DNA of 64,000 nucleotides from Eubacteriaceae bacterium. Lineage in GTDB: Bacteria > Bacillota > Clostridia > Peptostreptococcales > Anaerovoracaceae. The DNA is taken from the NCBI GenBank assembly GCA_022652985.1, contig JALCRY010000001.1, positions 62,001 through 126,000 on the forward strand, written 5' to 3'. The notes below the pieces were generated by a model that worked only from the letters and a program-made list of their open reading frames with translations, was not told where the DNA came from and made no database searches. Each line of letters opens with the position of its first letter. Position 1 is the stretch's first letter. Positions 29,886 through 39,947 of this stretch are shown piece after piece. The position numbers and the translations under genes are program-made.

Positions 29886-32800
29886 ATGACATTACAATCA
29901 GCAAAGCATTTATCGTCGGTCATGCGCGACGCTCTCACGGAAAGACAGTTCCTGAAAAGGACCGATATGGAAAAATCGGAAGTAGAAGGTTATCTGCAGG
30001 ATATCGAAGGGATATGCAATGTCATAATATCCGCAGGAACGATAAACTGCACGACTGTCTGCAGCGCATTCATGCCTGTGCTGAACAGGGTATGCCGTGA
30101 GCCTGAAGAAGGATGGCTGAAATATTTATTCGAATATACTCTCGACGAGCTTTATCCGGAGCGTGATGACAGAGAGCCGGCAGATGCGGAATACAGAAAA
30201 GGACGTCTGCTTCTTTATGAAGCTATCCATACCGCGCTTAAGTATGAGAGCGCATCCAGAGTGTTTTCCCCGGTGCTTGATTTTGAAGAACTGGATGATT
30301 CCCTGATATACGGTAAAACAGCATATCACGAGTACAGGATGCTTCTCGATGATGTCCGTACAAAATATATTTATGAGTTCATGAGGATCGGAGCGGAGAT
30401 CACGCCGTTCAATACGTTGGGGCATGTCGCCGGTGTACATTTCACGGCCCTGCATGTGGCGAAGCAGCTGGCGCAGACAGACGTCCCGATCGACCTGGCG
30501 CTGGTTTCGGCCGCTGCCGCTTCGCACGACATCGGCAAATACGGCTGCAAGGATTCGGAAAGCGGCAGAATACCGCATCTCCATTATTACTACACCAACG
30601 ACTGTCTGACCAGAAACGGACTGCCGCTCATAGCTCATATCGCCAGCAATCATTCTACATGGGATCTCGAACTCGAAAATCTTTCCGTCGAGAACCTTAT
30701 ACTGATCTATGCCGATTTCAGAGTCAAAAGCAGACGCGAAAACGGCGTTGAGATCGTGGAATTCCATTCGCTGAAAGATTCATTCGATATCATCCTCAAC
30801 AAACTGGAAAATGTCGATGAGGCCAAAAAGAACCGGTACATCAAGGTCTATAACAAGCTGAAGGACTTCGAGGATTACATGGAGAGCCTCGGTGTAAACA
30901 CTGACTTCTCAAGAGATGTGCTCAGGGAAGTCACGAAGACGGATGTGGCATTGTGCACATCGGCCGAATCTGTCGAGCGGCTGAAGTATCTCGCGATAGA
31001 GCACAATATCGAAGTCATGAGCAGGTTCAACAGCGAGTCGGCATTCGGCGATCTGATCGAGGATGCGCGCACAGAGAAAAACTGGAAGAACACGAGGGCT
31101 TATCTGAACATACTGGAAGAATATTATTCCTACATGACACAGAGCCAGAAAGAGATGACGATCTATTTCCTCTTCGAACTCCTGTCCAACCGCGAGGGCG
31201 ATATCAGAAGACAGGCGGCCACGCTTGCCGGCAGGATCATTGCCAGATTCGACGACGAATACAGGAAAGATCTTCCGGACGGCGTCAAGAAGTACCAGAA
31301 TGAGGAGAATCTCGTCACGAGCAAAAAGATGTGGCGCGAATATCTGCTCAAAGTCATATATTCCGATCTGCAGACGACAGAGCAGCAGAGAAGGTGGATA
31401 GGCTATACGCTGAAAATAACTATTTCCAGTCTGTTCGAAGCGGCGAAAGACAGATATAAAACGGAATATCTGTCGATACTGCTCAAGGCGATGGAAGGCA
31501 GCTGGAAGGACGAGCTGGACGCCTTTATCGTGACCGACACACTTCTGTATCTGCCGCTGGACATCTGCGGAGAGCATGAGCTGGAGACAGTGGTGCAGTA
31601 TGTCAGTCATTCCTATAAAAACAACAGCCTGGAAACCAAGATAGCGGGTCTCAGATTCATCGAACATCTTCTGGCAGTGAAGAAAATCGAAGAACTTAAC
31701 AATAAAACGTTATCGTTAATCAAAAAAATCGCCTCGACTTCTACGGAGAAGACGAACAGTGAAAGAGTCTGCGTGACTTATCTGAGGTCGAAGATAGAAG
31801 ATCACCTCGGCAGTGAAAAACATACTGCCGGCAGGCAGGTGCGCAGGATATTCAGGAATAAGGATCTGGCATCGGATATATTCAGAGAGAATCTCAAGAT
31901 CGATACCGAATGGATAATGAAGTGCGTGAACATAGAGCTGCTGCTCGATTCGCTCGATTCGCAGAAAGTCGACGAGATATTCCATGTCGCAACACATCTT
32001 TCCAATCTGCTGAAGGTCAGCGAGCGTGTAACAGTCAGGCATTCCGCCGGCGAAGGACTGCTCAAGCTCACGCCTCTGCTTCCGCTCGATCAGAGAAACG
32101 AACTGGCAGTAGAGCTGACTAAGGGACTGGAGATAGGCGAATATCAGTTTTCAAAATATATACCGGAGTATCTCGGCAGGCTTTCGATGTGGCTGCATCC
32201 GAACGAACTCGACGAGGTGCTGCATGATCTCGGAGTAATGATCCAGAGCACGAACGACCGGGTGGCCTCGGTCACGCTCGATACACTCGGAGTAATGCTC
32301 ATACATTACGACGATTATCTCAAACGTTTCGGAGAGGACGAAGCCGTCTATTCCAGGAGGAAGGACCGCATCATCGGACTGCTGCTCAAAGGAATGGCGA
32401 ATTACCATGCCGCAGTCAGTCAGGAAGCGTTCATGGTCATAGGGCATTATATTTTCGCGTCGCAGGAAATGACGATGGATTCGCGTTTCGATATATTCAG
32501 GCGCTTCTTCAAGAAAATGCTCACACTGATAGATACTTCGAACAAAGATCCGCTGACGTTCTTCAATAACGCCGCGTCGCTGAACCATATATACAGATTC
32601 ATTTCCGGATATATCTTCAGCTGCGGAGAAATAAAGATCAGGGACAACAGCAAGGTCGCTTTCTTCCCTGGTACGTTCGACCCGTTCTCGCTGAGCCACA
32701 AGGGGATCGTGACAACGATCAGGGATCTCGGATACGATGTCTATCTGGCACTCGATGAATTTTCCTGGTCCAAAAAGACGCAGCCTCGCATGATAAGAAG

Positions 32801-34781
32801 AAATATCATTGCGATGTCGGTCGCCGACGAGGCCAACGTTTATATTTTCCCGGACGAAGAGCCTATAAATATCGCCAATGAAAAGGATATCGCGCGCCTC
32901 AAGAGGATCATACCGGGCAGCAAGCCGTATATCGTCGTCGGCAGCGATGTTATTGCCAACGCCTCTTCCTACAAGATGGAGCCGACCAGCAATTCGATCC
33001 ACAGCCTGAACCATATCGTGTTCAAACGCGAAAGCAATGAGATGGGCAATAACGACAAGCAGCGCGATTACCAGAACGGCCTGAAACGGATCAGAGGCGA
33101 AGTGGTGGAACTGACACTGCCTACGCATCTTGAGGATATAAGCTCGACGAGGATCAGAGAAAACATAGATGCGAACAGGGATATTTCCGTGCTCATTGAT
33201 TCGGTCGCGCAGAATTACATCTATGATTACGGCCTCTATCTCCGCGAGCCTCAGTATAAATTCCTGGTACCGACGCAGAGCCTCAAATTCTCAGTCCTCA
33301 GGAAAATGAAGAGCGATATGCTCCAGGATTTCAAGGCGAAGGTCGTACTGGACAGATACGATGCCCGGAAACTGGCGGGATATCTCGACCGTCCGGACGT
33401 TCTCACGGCTACCGTGCGCGATGTGGAAGATGAAAACCGGATAGTTGCTTTTATCTCCGGTCATCCCGTCGACCTCGGCAGTTTATATGAAGAGTTCGGG
33501 AGTCAGGAACTGGCAAATCAGATAAGAGAAAATGCGCGGGGAAAGATATTCGTAATGGGTGCATTCTTCAGCGATCCTGCGGCCAGGATGGGCGATCCGC
33601 TGCAGGTCATCCTGACAGAGGCTGTCGCCGATGCGCTGCGCCACGACTATTCATATATGATCTATCATCCGGTGCTCGATCAGCACATGAAGAGCGACAT
33701 CAGAGATGTTCTGGAACGTCAGGGATTCCGCGAGATAGAGATCGACGGCCGCGGGATGGATGTTTATGCGGTCGATATGAAAAACCCGGTGTTCATTTTC
33801 AATAACATGGACACGGTGCTGAAAGATCCGTTCGACAAGGATCCGCTGGTGCTGAAGGTGATAGATGAAGCGCATAAGAAGCTGCAGCGTTCACTGACCT
33901 GCATGTATCCGGACAGCCTTGTGCTGTCGATCAATTCGGGCGTTATGCATCACAAACTGATCAAGATGATAACCGAAGAAAACGGAGTGCCGTTCGTCCA
34001 GCGCAAGAAAAGGAAACTCGGGCCTTACATGTGCGTGCCGTTCGGCAAGATACTGAAGGGCATAATCGTGCCGAATACAGTAACAAAGACGCTGCACACG
34101 CAGAAGAACTTCACGCCTGATCTCGTCCACTTCACGATAGAGGAGTATCCTTATTACGCGTCGATCGAAAACCAGGTCAAAACGCTGAAATCGTTCAACA
34201 GACCGGTCATCCTGGTCGATGACCTGCTCCACAAGGGATACAGGATGAGAAGCCTCAATCCGGTCCTCAATGAAAACGGAGTGGAAGTCAGGACGCTGAT
34301 GGTCGGACTGCTTTCCGGCCGGGGCAAGGACCTGATGACAGTGCAGGGCAGGAAAGTCGACAGCGTTTACTTCACGCCGAACCTCAAATCGTGGTTCGTG
34401 GAATCATCGCAGTATCCGTTCATCGGCGGCGACGGAGTGAAGCGCACAGACGGCATCAACAGAAGCGCATTCAACTCGATAAATCTCATACTGCCGTATG
34501 TTTCACCTTCATTCCTGAAAAACGTGGACAATTCGGCGCTGTACGATTTCTCGATGGTGACGCTGGAAAACACCCGCGACATACTGAAGGCTCTCGAGGA
34601 GGAATATCAGATTTTCTTCCACAGGAAACTGACGCTGCAGAGACTTTCCGAAGCTGTCATCTCACCGATGATACCGGATGTCGGGACAAGTATGGAATAC
34701 GATATGAACAAGGCCACGAGCGAATATCTCGTGGATGATATAGAAGAACTCGGACGACTGAAAGGACTGGTAACAAAATAA
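29886..34781 (+). CDS. Large multidomain protein: HD + alpha-helical repeat region + NadD/cytidylyltransferase-like + possible GNAT + phosphoribosyltransferase-like
   Basis: HD: HVAGVHFTALHVAKQL..AASHDIGKYG..HIASNHSTWDLE (nt ~30420-30740); nucleotidyltransferase: KVAFFPGTFDPFSLSHKG .. GSKPYIVVGSDVIA .. EDISSTRIRENI (~32650-33170); DVLERQGFREIEIDGRGMDVYAV GNAT-like; PRPP-type motif RPVILVDDLLHKGYR (~34200-34245). Confidence 0.85.
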   Translation: MTLQSAKHLSSVMRDALTERQFLKRTDMEKSEVEGYLQDIEGICNVIISAGTINCTTVCSAFMPVLNRVCREPEEGWLKYLFEYTLDELYPERDDREPADAEYRKGRLLLYEAIHTALKYESASRVFSPVLDFEELDDSLIYGKTAYHEYRMLLDDVRTKYIYEFMRIGAEITPFNTLGHVAGVHFTALHVAKQLAQTDVPIDLALVSAAAASHDIGKYGCKDSESGRIPHLHYYYTNDCLTRNGLPLIAHIASNHSTWDLELENLSVENLILIYADFRVKSRRENGVEIVEFHSLKDSFDIILNKLENVDEAKKNRYIKVYNKLKDFEDYMESLGVNTDFSRDVLREVTKTDVALCTSAESVERLKYLAIEHNIEVMSRFNSESAFGDLIEDARTEKNWKNTRAYLNILEEYYSYMTQSQKEMTIYFLFELLSNREGDIRRQAATLAGRIIARFDDEYRKDLPDGVKKYQNEENLVTSKKMWREYLLKVIYSDLQTTEQQRRWIGYTLKITISSLFEAAKDRYKTEYLSILLKAMEGSWKDELDAFIVTDTLLYLPLDICGEHELETVVQYVSHSYKNNSLETKIAGLRFIEHLLAVKKIEELNNKTLSLIKKIASTSTEKTNSERVCVTYLRSKIEDHLGSEKHTAGRQVRRIFRNKDLASDIFRENLKIDTEWIMKCVNIELLLDSLDSQKVDEIFHVATHLSNLLKVSERVTVRHSAGEGLLKLTPLLPLDQRNELAVELTKGLEIGEYQFSKYIPEYLGRLSMWLHPNELDEVLHDLGVMIQSTNDRVASVTLDTLGVMLIHYDDYLKRFGEDEAVYSRRKDRIIGLLLKGMANYHAAVSQEAFMVIGHYIFASQEMTMDSRFDIFRRFFKKMLTLIDTSNKDPLTFFNNAASLNHIYRFISGYIFSCGEIKIRDNSKVAFFPGTFDPFSLSHKGIVTTIRDLGYDVYLALDEFSWSKKTQPRMIRRNIIAMSVADEANVYIFPDEEPINIANEKDIARLKRIIPGSKPYIVVGSDVIANASSYKMEPTSNSIHSLNHIVFKRESNEMGNNDKQRDYQNGLKRIRGEVVELTLPTHLEDISSTRIRENIDANRDISVLIDSVAQNYIYDYGLYLREPQYKFLVPTQSLKFSVLRKMKSDMLQDFKAKVVLDRYDARKLAGYLDRPDVLTATVRDVEDENRIVAFISGHPVDLGSLYEEFGSQELANQIRENARGKIFVMGAFFSDPAARMGDPLQVILTEAVADALRHDYSYMIYHPVLDQHMKSDIRDVLERQGFREIEIDGRGMDVYAVDMKNPVFIFNNMDTVLKDPFDKDPLVLKVIDEAHKKLQRSLTCMYPDSLVLSINSGVMHHKLIKMITEENGVPFVQRKKRKLGPYMCVPFGKILKGIIVPNTVTKTLHTQKNFTPDLVHFTIEEYPYYASIENQVKTLKSFNRPVILVDDLLHKGYRMRSLNPVLNENGVEVRTLMVGLLSGRGKDLMTVQGRKVDSVYFTPNLKSWFVESSQYPFIGGDGVKRTDGINRSAFNSINLILPYVSPSFLKNVDNSALYDFSMVTLENTRDILKALEEEYQIFFHRKLTLQRLSEAVISPMIPDVGTSMEYDMNKATSEYLVDDIEELGRLKGLVTK

Positions 34782-35770
34782 TGAGAAAGATAAGCGAATT
34801 ACTGCCGGATTCGGCGGATGTGACTTTTGGCGACAACAGTTTTATCATCAGGCACAGTCATGTGCCGGCGAAGACCGGACTGAAAGTCAATGTGCTGGGG
34901 ATGGGCGATGTCGGCGGGACACTGCTGCTCGGCCTGAAGATCCTCGGCGCGGGCACGATAGATTCGATCGGGATATGCGATCTGAACGAAAATGCGCTGA
35001 AGCGCTACGAGGCGGAGATGAATCAGATCTCGCTGCCTGACGATTACAGCGCGTTTCCGAAAGTATATATAACTCCTCCGGAAAAACTTTTCGAGGCGGA
35101 TGCAGTAATATTCTGTGCGACCAGGGGAGTGCCGGAGGTGCTGAAGGACGCTGCGCCGGGTGATGTCAGGATGGCCCAGTTCGAAGGCAACAGGCCTATC
35201 GTCGGCATGTACGCGGAACAGGGAGCGCGCGAGGGGTTCAAAGGCCTCTTCATGGTCGTTTCCGATCCGGTGGATCCGCTCTGCCGGGAAGCCTCGCTGC
35301 GCGGGCTCGATCCGTACGGCATTCAGGGATACGGGCTGGGCGTCATGAACGCCAGGGCCGCATATCATGCCGCCCTCGACGAGCGCTTTTCCGCCTACTT
35401 CAAAGAGGGCAGAGTCTACGGACCGCACGGTGAAGACCTTGTCGTCGCCGATTCCGTTGAACATTACTGCCAGGAAATATCGCTGGAGCTCACGAAACTT
35501 ACGACAGAGAGCAACCTGGAAATGAGGAAGCTCGGGTTCAAGCCGTATATCGCGCCGGCCATGTCTTCGGGAGCGATCTCGATCATGGAAACGCTGAAAG
35601 GCGGATGGCATTACGGGTCCGTATTTTTCGGCGAAAAGGACAGCGGAGCTTTTCTGGGTCTGAGGAACAGGATGACCGCCGGCGGAACGGAAGTCGAAGA
35701 TCTGCCTCTGGACGATACGCTTTTCGAGAGGATAAATTACGCCTACGAAAATCTAAAAGGGGTGCTTTAG
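34781..35770 (+). CDS. Lactate/malate dehydrogenase-like NAD(P)-binding protein
   Basis: Rossmann LKVNVLGMGDVGGTLLLGLKILGAGTIDSIGICDLNE; FMVVSDPVDPLC; GPHGEDLVV resembling the LDH GEHG active-site motif; start codon overlaps the upstream stop (TAATG). Confidence 0.75.
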   Translation: MRKISELLPDSADVTFGDNSFIIRHSHVPAKTGLKVNVLGMGDVGGTLLLGLKILGAGTIDSIGICDLNENALKRYEAEMNQISLPDDYSAFPKVYITPPEKLFEADAVIFCATRGVPEVLKDAAPGDVRMAQFEGNRPIVGMYAEQGAREGFKGLFMVVSDPVDPLCREASLRGLDPYGIQGYGLGVMNARAAYHAALDERFSAYFKEGRVYGPHGEDLVVADSVEHYCQEISLELTKLTTESNLEMRKLGFKPYIAPAMSSGAISIMETLKGGWHYGSVFFGEKDSGAFLGLRNRMTAGGTEVEDLPLDDTLFERINYAYENLKGVL

Positions 35771-36835
35771 ATGAATGACCTTATTGTTGTCAGGCCGGCA
35801 GACGATGAGACGCAGGAGCGCGGCAGGCTGAGCGACGTTATGAAGACAGCGCTGAAAAACAGGTATTACGATCTGATTACGACTGCGGAAGAACTCGCGG
35901 CGGGCGATATCCGGGGCCGGAAGCTGATATTTGCAGTCGCGCTGGGGAAAAGCGGGATCAATACCGAGTATTACAGGATGCTGAGATATATAAGACTGCA
36001 CGACGGCTGCCTGGACGGCTGCGTGGCCGGGGCTGTGATCGACGGGTCGGGGCCGCTTTATACTAAAGCTGTTTCCCGGCAGCTAGTGCTCAGCGCCAAC
36101 ATGTCGGGGTGCGCTTTTCCAGGAAAGCCTCTGGTGGAGGCGACGGGCGATCTTTCCAATTTTGAGATCATAGCGAAGAATCTTCAGACCGACAAGATCG
36201 GCGCTTACGTCGAGAGCGCTTCCTCGCTTGTTTCGCGAGTGGTCAATTTCCGTAAATCGATCAGGACGCGGCCGAAGCTGCTCGTGATACATGCCGGGAA
36301 TGCCACGACTTCCAACACGCTGGAACTGTGGAATATGGTCATGCGCTCACTCGATGCGGACTGCAGGGAGATATCTCTCCGCGACGGCGAGGTCTATGAC
36401 TGCCGCGGGTGTTCTTATGAGACCTGCCTGCATCTCGGTGAGGAAGGCCGATGCTTTTACGGCGGGGTCGTGACGCGCGAAGTGTATCCTGCTCTTCTCG
36501 AAAGCGACGGACTGGTAATGGTCTGTCCGAATTACAACGATGCGATAAGTGCAAACCTTTCGGCGTTCATCAACAGGCTGACCGCACTTTTCCGCGTCAA
36601 TGATTTCTCCGATAAACGCATATTCGGCGTGATCGTCTCCGGCTACAGCGGGAGCGATATTGTCGCACAGCAGCTTATAAGCAGTCTGAACATGAACAAG
36701 ACATTTATGCTGCCGCCGCGTTTCGCGCTCATGAAGACGGCAAATGCGCCGCTCAGTATCGGCAGCGTACCGGGGATCCGCGAGGATGTTTATGAATATG
36801 CCAACAGGATCATGTCGGAGTTCAGGCTTGCATAA
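35771..36835 (+). CDS. NADPH-dependent FMN reductase/flavodoxin-fold protein with Cys cluster
   Basis: KLLVIHAGNATTSNTLELWNMVMRSL..YDCRGCSYETCLHLGEEGRCFYGG..LLESDGLVMVCPNYNDAISANLSAFINRLTALF; starts directly after the preceding stop. Confidence 0.75.
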   Translation: MNDLIVVRPADDETQERGRLSDVMKTALKNRYYDLITTAEELAAGDIRGRKLIFAVALGKSGINTEYYRMLRYIRLHDGCLDGCVAGAVIDGSGPLYTKAVSRQLVLSANMSGCAFPGKPLVEATGDLSNFEIIAKNLQTDKIGAYVESASSLVSRVVNFRKSIRTRPKLLVIHAGNATTSNTLELWNMVMRSLDADCREISLRDGEVYDCRGCSYETCLHLGEEGRCFYGGVVTREVYPALLESDGLVMVCPNYNDAISANLSAFINRLTALFRVNDFSDKRIFGVIVSGYSGSDIVAQQLISSLNMNKTFMLPPRFALMKTANAPLSIGSVPGIREDVYEYANRIMSEFRLA

Positions 36836-36890
36836 CTGCGGTGTGTTAAGCTATAATAATATATTGCATTAAAGGGAGGAGGAAACGCCG

Positions 36891-38279
36891 ATGGACGACG
36901 AAAAAACATTTGACGAGATCATTGAAGAAGTAATACAGCTCCTTGATGACAAAAAATATAAGCAGACGCGTGATGTACTCCTGGAATATAATCCTGCGGA
37001 TATCGCGGACATACTGACCGAGGTGCTGGATGAAGCCAGCCTTGATGAAGCTATCATCGCCTTCAGGATGCTGCCGAAGGATATTTCCGTAGACGTATTT
37101 TCATTCCTTTCGATAGACGACCAGGTCGCTATCATAAACGGCATCACAGACAGAGAGATCAACTATATCGTCAGCGAACTCGACTTCGACGATAAGATAG
37201 ACGTACTCGACGAACTGCCTGCCAACGTAGTCGATAAAATTCTTGAAAAAACACCAAAGAACGAACGTTCACAGATCAATACATTCCTGAATTACCCGGA
37301 CAACTGTGCGGGTACTCTTATGACGCCTGAATATATCAGTCTGCAGATCGGCTGGACCGTGGACGATGCGCTGAAGCACATCAAAAAGGCCGGTATGGAT
37401 ACGGAAACGATATATACATGTTATGTCAAGGAATCGGGCCGGAAACTGTTCGGGATAGTTTCACTGCGTTCACTCGTTGTAAACGACGGTGATACGCCTG
37501 TCAGCGCGCTGGTCGTGACTGATTTCGTATCCGTCAATGTCTACGACGACCAGGAAGAAGTATACGACAAGTTCCGCAAATACGGTCTGCTCGCGATCCC
37601 TGTTGTCGACAAAGAAGACCGTCTGGTAGGAATAATAACCATGGACGATATTCTCGATGTCGGAGAAGAAGAAACGACTGAGGATATCGAAAGGATGAGC
37701 GGAATCATCGACAGCGGCACATCAGAATACCTCGACACATCGGTCTGGAAACAGGTGAAGAACAGACTGCCGTGGCTGCTCGGACTCATGTGCTCATACA
37801 TAATCACAGGCGGCATCATCGCGGGTTTTGAAAACGCGCTGTCGGCCTGTATATCGCTGGTAACATATATGCCTATGCTGATGGGTACCGGGGGAAACTC
37901 GGGTTCGCAGTCAGCGACGCTGATCATCAGAGGACTGGCGGTGGGCGATGTCGCGCTCAAGGACTGGGCGCGGGTCCTGTGGAAAGAAATACGCGTAAGC
38001 TTTATCATCGGTATATGCCTGTCGGCATTCAATTTTGTCAGGATATACTGTGTCGAAGGGCACATGTCGCCCGAAGCGATGCCTATAGCAATAACCGTCT
38101 GCGTGGCGATGATCCTGATAGTCATCGGCGCGAAATGTATCGGCAGCATGCTGCCGCTGCTGGCGAAGAGGATCGGCATAGACCCGGCGCTCATGGCGAG
38201 CCCGATGATTTCTTCATTGACAGACCTCGTTTCCGTACTTACGTATTTCATGCTGGCCGTGGCAATACTGAAAGTGTGA
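36891..38279 (+). CDS. mgtE: Magnesium transporter MgtE
   Basis: ADIADILTEVL, paired CBS region, GTGGNSGSQSATLIIRGLAVGDV. Confidence 0.95.
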   Translation: MDDEKTFDEIIEEVIQLLDDKKYKQTRDVLLEYNPADIADILTEVLDEASLDEAIIAFRMLPKDISVDVFSFLSIDDQVAIINGITDREINYIVSELDFDDKIDVLDELPANVVDKILEKTPKNERSQINTFLNYPDNCAGTLMTPEYISLQIGWTVDDALKHIKKAGMDTETIYTCYVKESGRKLFGIVSLRSLVVNDGDTPVSALVVTDFVSVNVYDDQEEVYDKFRKYGLLAIPVVDKEDRLVGIITMDDILDVGEEETTEDIERMSGIIDSGTSEYLDTSVWKQVKNRLPWLLGLMCSYIITGGIIAGFENALSACISLVTYMPMLMGTGGNSGSQSATLIIRGLAVGDVALKDWARVLWKEIRVSFIIGICLSAFNFVRIYCVEGHMSPEAMPIAITVCVAMILIVIGAKCIGSMLPLLAKRIGIDPALMASPMISSLTDLVSVLTYFMLAVAILKV

Positions 38280-38283
38280 CGAT

Positions 38284-39126
38284 ATGACAGAGATGATGGA
38301 TGCAGCTGCCGCGAAAAGCATGTTGAAAACAAGAGCGCGCGATTCCGCCAAATGGGATTACGGAAGTGTTCTGCTCATGACCGGTTCGCTCGGCATGGCC
38401 GGCGCAGCCGTTCTCTGCGGGCGAGGCGCGCTGAGAGCAGGCGCCGGACTTACGCGCTACGCCGTTCCGCCCGAGCTCATTCCGATACTGCAGACTGCAG
38501 TGCCGGATATAATGTGCAGAGAGAGGGCGTCGGTATCGCCGCATGACGGCTATGACTGCGCGGCCATCGGTCCCGGACTCGGAGACCACCGGGAAGACGC
38601 GAAGATAATATACAGGTTCCTTCATGAATACGACGGAAAAATCGTACTTGATGCCGACGGTATAAATGATATAGTAAGGTACGGAATGCAGGAGGATCTC
38701 CGATCGTCCTGCGCCGATATCATAGTAACGCCCCACATGGGTGAAGCAGCTAGACTGCTCGGGATAAAACGCGCGGAAGACCGTGAAAAATGCGCGGTCG
38801 AAATAGCGGAGATGTACGGCGTGACCGCCGTCGTCAAGGGACCGGGCACTATTACCGCGTCGCCTGACGGACGTGTGCGCATGAACACCACGGGGAATCC
38901 CGGATTGGCCGTAGGAGGCACGGGAGACGTACTCACGGGCATTACTGCCGCTTTGTTTGCACAGGGATACAGCGCTTTCGACGCCGCGTCTCTGGCCGTA
39001 TTCATACACGGCATGGCCGGCGACAGGTGCGCCGCCAGACTTGGTGAAGCAGGCATGTGCGCTTCAGACCTTCCGGTCGAAGCAGCGCTTGCTTTAAAAT
39101 ATATAATTGAATCAGAAAAGGAGTAA
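38284..39126 (+). CDS. nnrD: NAD(P)H-hydrate dehydratase (ribokinase-like domain only)
   Basis: GSVLLMTGSLGMAGAAVLCGRGALRAGAGLTRY, IVTPHMGEAARLL, VVKGPGTIT, NTTGNPGLAVGGTGDVLTGI; no N-terminal epimerase domain. Confidence 0.9.
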   Translation: MTEMMDAAAAKSMLKTRARDSAKWDYGSVLLMTGSLGMAGAAVLCGRGALRAGAGLTRYAVPPELIPILQTAVPDIMCRERASVSPHDGYDCAAIGPGLGDHREDAKIIYRFLHEYDGKIVLDADGINDIVRYGMQEDLRSSCADIIVTPHMGEAARLLGIKRAEDREKCAVEIAEMYGVTAVVKGPGTITASPDGRVRMNTTGNPGLAVGGTGDVLTGITAALFAQGYSAFDAASLAVFIHGMAGDRCAARLGEAGMCASDLPVEAALALKYIIESEKE

Positions 39127-39128
39127 AA

Positions 39129-39947
39129 ATGGAAATCAACGAACTTGAAAAAGCTGCGGCCGCTGTACGGGTCACAATAATCAAGTCTATCCACGCAGCC
39201 GGATCCGGACATCCGGGCGGGTCTCTTTCAGCCGCTGATATCATAACGGCGCTGTACTTTGAGATCATGAATATCGATCCGCAGGATCCGCAAATGAAGG
39301 ACAGGGATAAATTCGTCCTTTCCAAGGGACATGCGAACCCTGCACAGTATGCTGCGCTCGCGGAAAGAGGTTATTTCCCGAAAGAGGATGTTATGACTCT
39401 CAGGAAACTCGGGAGCAAATTCCAGGGACATCCGAATATGCATTATGTACCGGGCATCGAAATGTCCACAGGATCTCTCGGTCAGGGATTTTCGACAACT
39501 GTCGGCATGGCGCTGGCCTATAAAATGGATAAGAGCACGGGCAGAGTATATACAATGCTCGGCGACGGCGAGCTGCAGGAAGGCATCGTCTGGGAAGCGG
39601 CCATGGCTGCCGCGCATTACGGCCTTGACAACCTGACGGCTTTCGTGGACTGGAACGGACTCCAGATCGACGGCAGAAACGACGATGTTATGAAAGTCGC
39701 GCCGATCGCGGAAAAATTCGCCGCCTTCGGCTGGCATGTCATTTCGATCGACGGACACGATATGAAACAGATCCTGGCGGCTGCCGATGAAGCCAAAAAC
39801 ACCAAGGGACAGCCGACAGTAATAATCGCCAAAACAATCAAAGGCAAGGGCGTATCGTTCATGGAGGATCAGGCCGGATGGCACGGCAAGGCACCGAATG
39901 ACGAAGAATGCGCACAGGCAATAAAGGAACTCGGAGGTGAGCAGTAA
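39129..39947 (+). CDS. Transketolase, N-terminal (TPP-binding) subunit
   Basis: GSGHPGGSLSAADIITALYF, GDGELQEGIVWEAAMAAAHYGLDNL. Confidence 0.95.
   Translation: MEINELEKAAAAVRVTIIKSIHAAGSGHPGGSLSAADIITALYFEIMNIDPQDPQMKDRDKFVLSKGHANPAQYAALAERGYFPKEDVMTLRKLGSKFQGHPNMHYVPGIEMSTGSLGQGFSTTVGMALAYKMDKSTGRVYTMLGDGELQEGIVWEAAMAAAHYGLDNLTAFVDWNGLQIDGRNDDVMKVAPIAEKFAAFGWHVISIDGHDMKQILAAADEAKNTKGQPTVIIAKTIKGKGVSFMEDQAGWHGKAPNDEECAQAIKELGGEQ

Noticed and set aside
36836-36890. M-box Mg2+ riboswitch upstream of mgtE
   Set aside because: Intergenic region is only ~55 bp, too short for an M-box aptamer.
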